A DNA stretch of 64,000 nt, taken from positions 94,627,263-94,691,262 of the forward strand of contig JARDYH010000007.1 of the NCBI GenBank assembly GCA_029215795.1, in the 5' to 3' direction. Below the pieces are notes generated by a model. The model saw only the letters and a program-made list of their open reading frames with translations. It searched no databases and was not told where the DNA came from. The DNA is from Anniella stebbinsi. Its lineage: Eukaryota > Chordata > Lepidosauria > Squamata > Anniellidae. This document shows, in pieces, positions 60,373-64,000 of this stretch. Within the stretch, counting starts at the first letter, position 1, and the number at the start of each line of letters is the position of its first letter. The position numbers and the translations under genes were made by a program.

Positions 60373-60467
60373 AGAGATGCACCCTCAGAGGAGGGTGCAT
60401 CTCAATTATGCACCCTCAGAGGAGGCTGGCAATTATGCACCTCAATTATGCACCCTCAGAGGAGGCT
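60373..60467. repeat. Tandem and inverted cluster of ATGCACCCTCAGAGGAGG
   Basis: Three copies of ATGCACCCTCAGAGGAGG within 95 nt. The first also forms a hairpin with the following GGGTGCATC. Confidence 0.8.
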
Positions 60468-61201
60468 AGCTTTTGTCTCTCTGCAGAAGTGTGTGGGTGT
60501 GTCTGGGTCAGGGGTGTGTGTCCTCCACTGAGGGTAGGTATCCCCTTACTTTGCATGTTTTATAAGTAAGCATTGTTGGTTTGCAAGAGTGAAAAATGCC
60601 TTAGACATTGGAAGTCTGGGAAACTCTGCTGTTGAGAATCTCTTGCTGTGCAAGAGCTGTTAGTTGACTCTTTTGTTGTTCTCGCTTTTAGTAGTGACCA
60701 GTTTGAACACCCTGTGGGAAAGGTGAGGGCATTTTTACAGCCTCAGTGAATCACATGTTTAATTGACCCTAATCAGATGTCCAGTGCCTCCAAGACATTG
60801 GTCTCCTCCTAGCCTCAATGGCTTTAATTAGAAACCAAGGTCTTGATGCCGGCTTTGCATCAAGAAGGAACAGTCCTCTATTGGACCCGACTGATGTGGA
60901 AAAATAGGAAAGGAGCAGGACCATCAAGAGAGGCTTTTCTCACTCTTTCTAGCTTAGTCCTCAGTATTAGGGATACTGAGGCAATGAGAGGTGGAGTGAG
61001 TGTCCTCCTAGCCAAGTATTGTCTGTGCTGATGTCTTTCCAAGTCCTCAAATGGGAGATAGTGGGGATTGAAGTGGATTACCTGAAGGCCTCAACATTGG
61101 CCACTTACCCACAGAAGTGAGGAAGCATAACGTGTATGGAAAGAGAGCCGTGGCTGTGTGGCCCGCTAGCTTTATTCATTGTCATTTCATAACCTCTAGG
61201 T

Positions 61202-61332
61202 CAAAGGTAGGCAACTTGTGGCCCTCCTGATTTTTTTTTTTGCCTACAACTCCCATCATTCCTCACCATTGGCTGTGCTGACTAAGGCTGATGGTAGTTG
61301 TAGGCCAAACCATCTGGAGTTGCCCACATTTG
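61202..61332. mobile_element. hAT-like MITE, 'actacaactcccat' family, full-length
   Basis: Left CAAAGGTAGGCAACTTGTGG; right end in reverse CAAATGTGGGCAACT. Inside, CCTACAACTCCCATCATTCC and its inverse. Flanks CTCTAGGT and CTCTACAC share the first five of eight bases, consistent with a decayed 8-bp hAT duplication. Confidence 0.72.
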
Positions 61333-61426
61333 CTCTACACCAAGGAAATCCAAACTCATCAATCAGAATAAATTATGCATATTTGTATATATTTGGGGGG
61401 AAAAATGGGTAATTTATTTCACATCA

Positions 61427-61540
61427 CCTCACAGGGTTGTTGTTGTGAGGATAAAATGGAGAGGAGGAGGATTATGTACACCACCTTGAATTCCTTGGAG
61501 GAAAAAAGGCGGGATATAAATAAATAAATAAATAAATGGA
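61427..61540 (+). mobile_element. Sauria SINE, 3' half
   Basis: CTCACAGGGTTGTTGTTGTG, GATAAAATGGAGAGGAGGAG and GGAGGAAAAAAGGCGGGATA match the 3' half of the copy at 40982. Ends in (AAAT)n. Confidence 0.85.
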
Positions 61541-63505
61541 GGGATGAAGGGATATATAGACTAATGTCCTGTGGAAGCCAGTCCTAAGAATCTAAGCTAC
61601 AAGGGCGTTGCAGGGCACTTAAGACACACACGCACTGGCTAGGTGTCCTTCTCAAGCCTTCTCTGGCTTCTGAGGTTTCACCGGGCCACATTTGCAAAGA
61701 GTCTCTGCAGTCACAAGGAGTAGAAACGTCATTTGTTGAAATATGGGACAGATGACTAGATTCTGTGCTTGTGTGGCAAATGCTCAGATCTATACGATGC
61801 CTAAAATCCTGTTCAGCAAGAGTATGCAGGAGGGCAGCAGAATAACTTGCTCATTCCAATTCACTCCTAATTGGTGAAAGGGGGAAATACTCAGGTTGTC
61901 ATTCCTTAGGGGGGAAATTCTGGCATGGGGAAGTTCAAAGGTGGGGAGAGAAGTGCAGCACTCCCTGAGCTGGAAAGGAAAGAAGGAGCCCGAAAAGCAC
62001 CAGCATGAAATTCCATCCTGGGTCTGAAAATGTTTTCTTCGGGGACAAGGGGAGACAGCAGAGGGAAGGCAAGGGGAGCCCCGGTGTGTGTGGCAGTTTT
62101 GACTTCCTTTGGGGGCTCTCAAATTGCAAAATCAGGTTTGTTGATGAGCAAGATCTATGTATGATGCACTGAGCTCATGGGAAGTTAAAACAATGGGAGG
62201 AAAGAATCTGTCTCTGTCAGCTATATTTACACCCCAGGGGCTCAGTGACTGGAAACCTCAGCCTTCTCCCAAGGCTGTGGAACGAATGATGTTCAGTGGT
62301 TTGGAGGGTGCTGCATCCTCCTGCTTATGAGGGCATGCTGAGTTTGTCTTCTCCACAAGTCCAGAGAGCCCCTGCAGCATGAACAGAGCTGGTGGTGGAT
62401 TTGCCTTGGTCAACTCCCATTCCATTGCCCCTGCTTTTGTAGAGGCTGCAAAAGAGAATAGCAAATTGCAGAGGGAGGTGTTAAGAAGGGACGAAAAAGG
62501 CTGTCTTTCAAAATAGCTGTTCATCTCCCTGCGTTTAGAGATGAGACAGGTGCTTAGTGGGTGTTGTGAGCAATGTGCAGCCTTCCGAGCATCTTTCTCC
62601 AATCAATAGGTGCTCCGTTCTGGAGAGAATCTCTTTATATCATCTTGAGGGCATATGCCATCCCAGCCTGCTTGCACTCCCTTGTGGAGTCTGCAGCAAA
62701 GCTCACCCTTCTGTACCAATGTCATGTCATGTTTCCTCCCCTTGAATCTTTGAGCTGGCTCCTTAGCATTCCCTAGCATCAGCTTCAAGCTGCTTTTTCC
62801 CGTTGTTTTGTCAAATGTTCTCCTCCAATCTCTGCTCCTGAGTTCTGTCTCCTCCCTTGCCCCCCACACGCAGTACTACTTCTGCTACAACCTCATAATC
62901 TGTTGACCTCTTATTTCCACCTCTTAGCACTGGTCTGTAGGCAGAGGAGGATGTGGAGAGCTGGTCAATCCAGTGGCAGAATCAATTGTTTGTCAGCGTT
63001 AGTTCAAAAGGAGTGAGGACTGGGATGAGTGCGCACACGGAAGAGCAGGGGAAGCAGAAAGGTCAGGCAGAGAGGACCGAAGGAAGACTGGGGTGCCAGG
63101 CCTAACCTGGGATATTTAGAGCCAGTCCTAATTGAACCAAAGCACTGGAGTGCATGGTCCTGGAGAACAATGCCAGATCTTCTTCCTTGCCTCTCTCCCT
63201 TTGCAGCCCCAGCTAGCTCACCACAAAGGGGAGCCAGTAGACAGAGCAGGGAGGGAGGCGGATGTCAGGACCAGCCAGAACTCGAATTAGCAGCCTCAGC
63301 AAAGGCCCCCCCATTTCCTCCTTTGGCTTGAGGAGATGAGGGAGCTTTGTTGAGAAAGACTCATGAATGGAACTTTTCTGTTCTGGGAGTTACAGTTTTG
63401 TTTGTTCGACCACTTACAGTTGTAACTTCTCCAACTTCTCCAGGTAATTCTAGATTAAAATTGCTTATCACATGACCAAATGAAAACTGCTAAACCTCAG
63501 CCAGT

Positions 63506-64000
63506 AATAATACTTTGCATTTATATAGCACCCTTTGGATATTCAGAGCACCTGTTTTACTTCATCTCTGTAATCTTTACCGCTGGCCCATGTTATTGTC
63601 CCCATATTCGAGGTGTAGGGTGAGGCAGGAGGAATAATGCCTTGTCTAAGACCCCCTCTAGATGGATTCCGTTTGACGCCTGTTCCTCCGATTATGCGCA
63701 TCTTCTCGGAAGCGCTTTATCGTAAATGCTTGTATGCAGGAGGTAATTGAACACTCAACAGGTGACCTTACCGGAGAATCGCTTGTTCACATAGTCAAAA
63801 TGCGCTTTAACGGCCGGAGCAAAATAAAACTCCCTATTTAACGCGCATTCAATAATGCGCATAATTGGAGAGAAAACGCGCCTCTACGCCCGATTTGCGC
63901 TCCGTTCTTGTAGAAGTAAAATTTTTAATGTGCCTTGAAAGAGCTTTAAATGCCTCTTGTAGAGGCAGCCTAAGGCCAGGTAGTGAGTTCAGTGCAAAGG
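63506..64000 (-). mobile_element. MIR-like CORE-SINE, split by a MITE
   Basis: ATAATACTTTGCATTTATAT AGCACC, TTATTGTCCCCATATTCGAG and CCTTGTCTAA | TAAGGCCAGGTAGTGAGTTC read like the reverse of MIR. Interrupted at 63650-63970; may run past the window end. Confidence 0.6.
63650..63970. mobile_element. CpG-rich PIF/Harbinger-like MITE
   Basis: Flanked by TAA (63647-63649 and 63971-63973). The ends GACCCCCTCTAGA and, in reverse, GGCTGCCTCTACA agree at 9 of 13 positions. Contains roughly twenty CpG sites (for example ACGCGCATTC, AAAACGCGCC), far above its surroundings. Joining the flanks restores MIR-like sequence. No coding capacity. Confidence 0.68.

Larger units (their letters stand above)
59674..64000. 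other. Intron downstream of exon 25 (partial)
   Basis: In order: a short tandem/inverted cluster (60373-60467), hAT-like MITE (61202-61332), Sauria SINE 3' half (61427-61540) ending in (AAAT)n (61516-61537), MIR-like element (63506-64000) split by a CpG-rich MITE (63650-63970). The stretch 61600-63500 shows nothing recognised. Confidence 0.7.

Noticed and set aside
61600..63500. Further MACF1 exon in the last intron
   Set aside because: I looked for a segment encoding the next expected residues (MFQKEQVDPL-like) with splice sites and found none; the short open frames here lack similarity.

Overview
The window is vertebrate nuclear DNA, most likely from a squamate reptile (lizard or snake). 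The evidence is a Sauria-type tRNA-derived SINE at 40982-41224, a second Sauria 3' half at 61427-61540, several L2-, CR1- and L1-type LINE fragments, and many short inverted-repeat DNA elements. There is no bacterial, plasmid or phage content.

The only protein-coding gene I can support is MACF1 (microtubule-actin crosslinking factor 1, a spectraplakin) on the + strand. Twenty-five internal coding exons lie between 798 and 59673. They join with canonical GT/AG ends into one uninterrupted reading frame of 11,409 nt (3,803 codons). The true start, actin-binding domain, most of the plakin domain and the EF-hand/GAR/C-terminal microtubule-binding part all lie outside the window. Layout: three exons at the end of the plakin/first spectrin-like region (798-2081); one giant exon carrying two blocks of plectin/plakin repeats (5687-10963); four small helical exons (11861-18666); then the first part of the long spectrin-repeat rod (23062-59673). 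After 59673 only intron is visible.

The giant exon and the four exons after it all start and end in phase 0. The exon before them (ending 2081) and the exon after them (starting 23062) also meet in phase 0. The whole block can therefore be skipped without a frameshift, which is the arrangement expected for switching between MACF1a (no plakin repeats) and MACF1b (with plakin repeats).

The introns hold most of the unusual structure. (1) Two long foldback elements: 52850-53498, with nearly identical ~310-bp arms, and 37111-38767, whose right arm was later hit by a ~700-bp solo LTR and by a 115-bp retro-fragment. Both insertions leave target duplications, and the intact left arm confirms both empty sites. 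(2) Several MITE families with terminal inverted repeats and target duplications: a hAT-like element with an 8-bp duplication at 36391-36809, a PIF/Harbinger-like family starting GGCTGAATTCGGAC, a family starting GGGTGYTTCC, and a CpG-rich element inserted into an old MIR-like SINE at the right edge. No RNA gene, CRISPR array or second gene was found.
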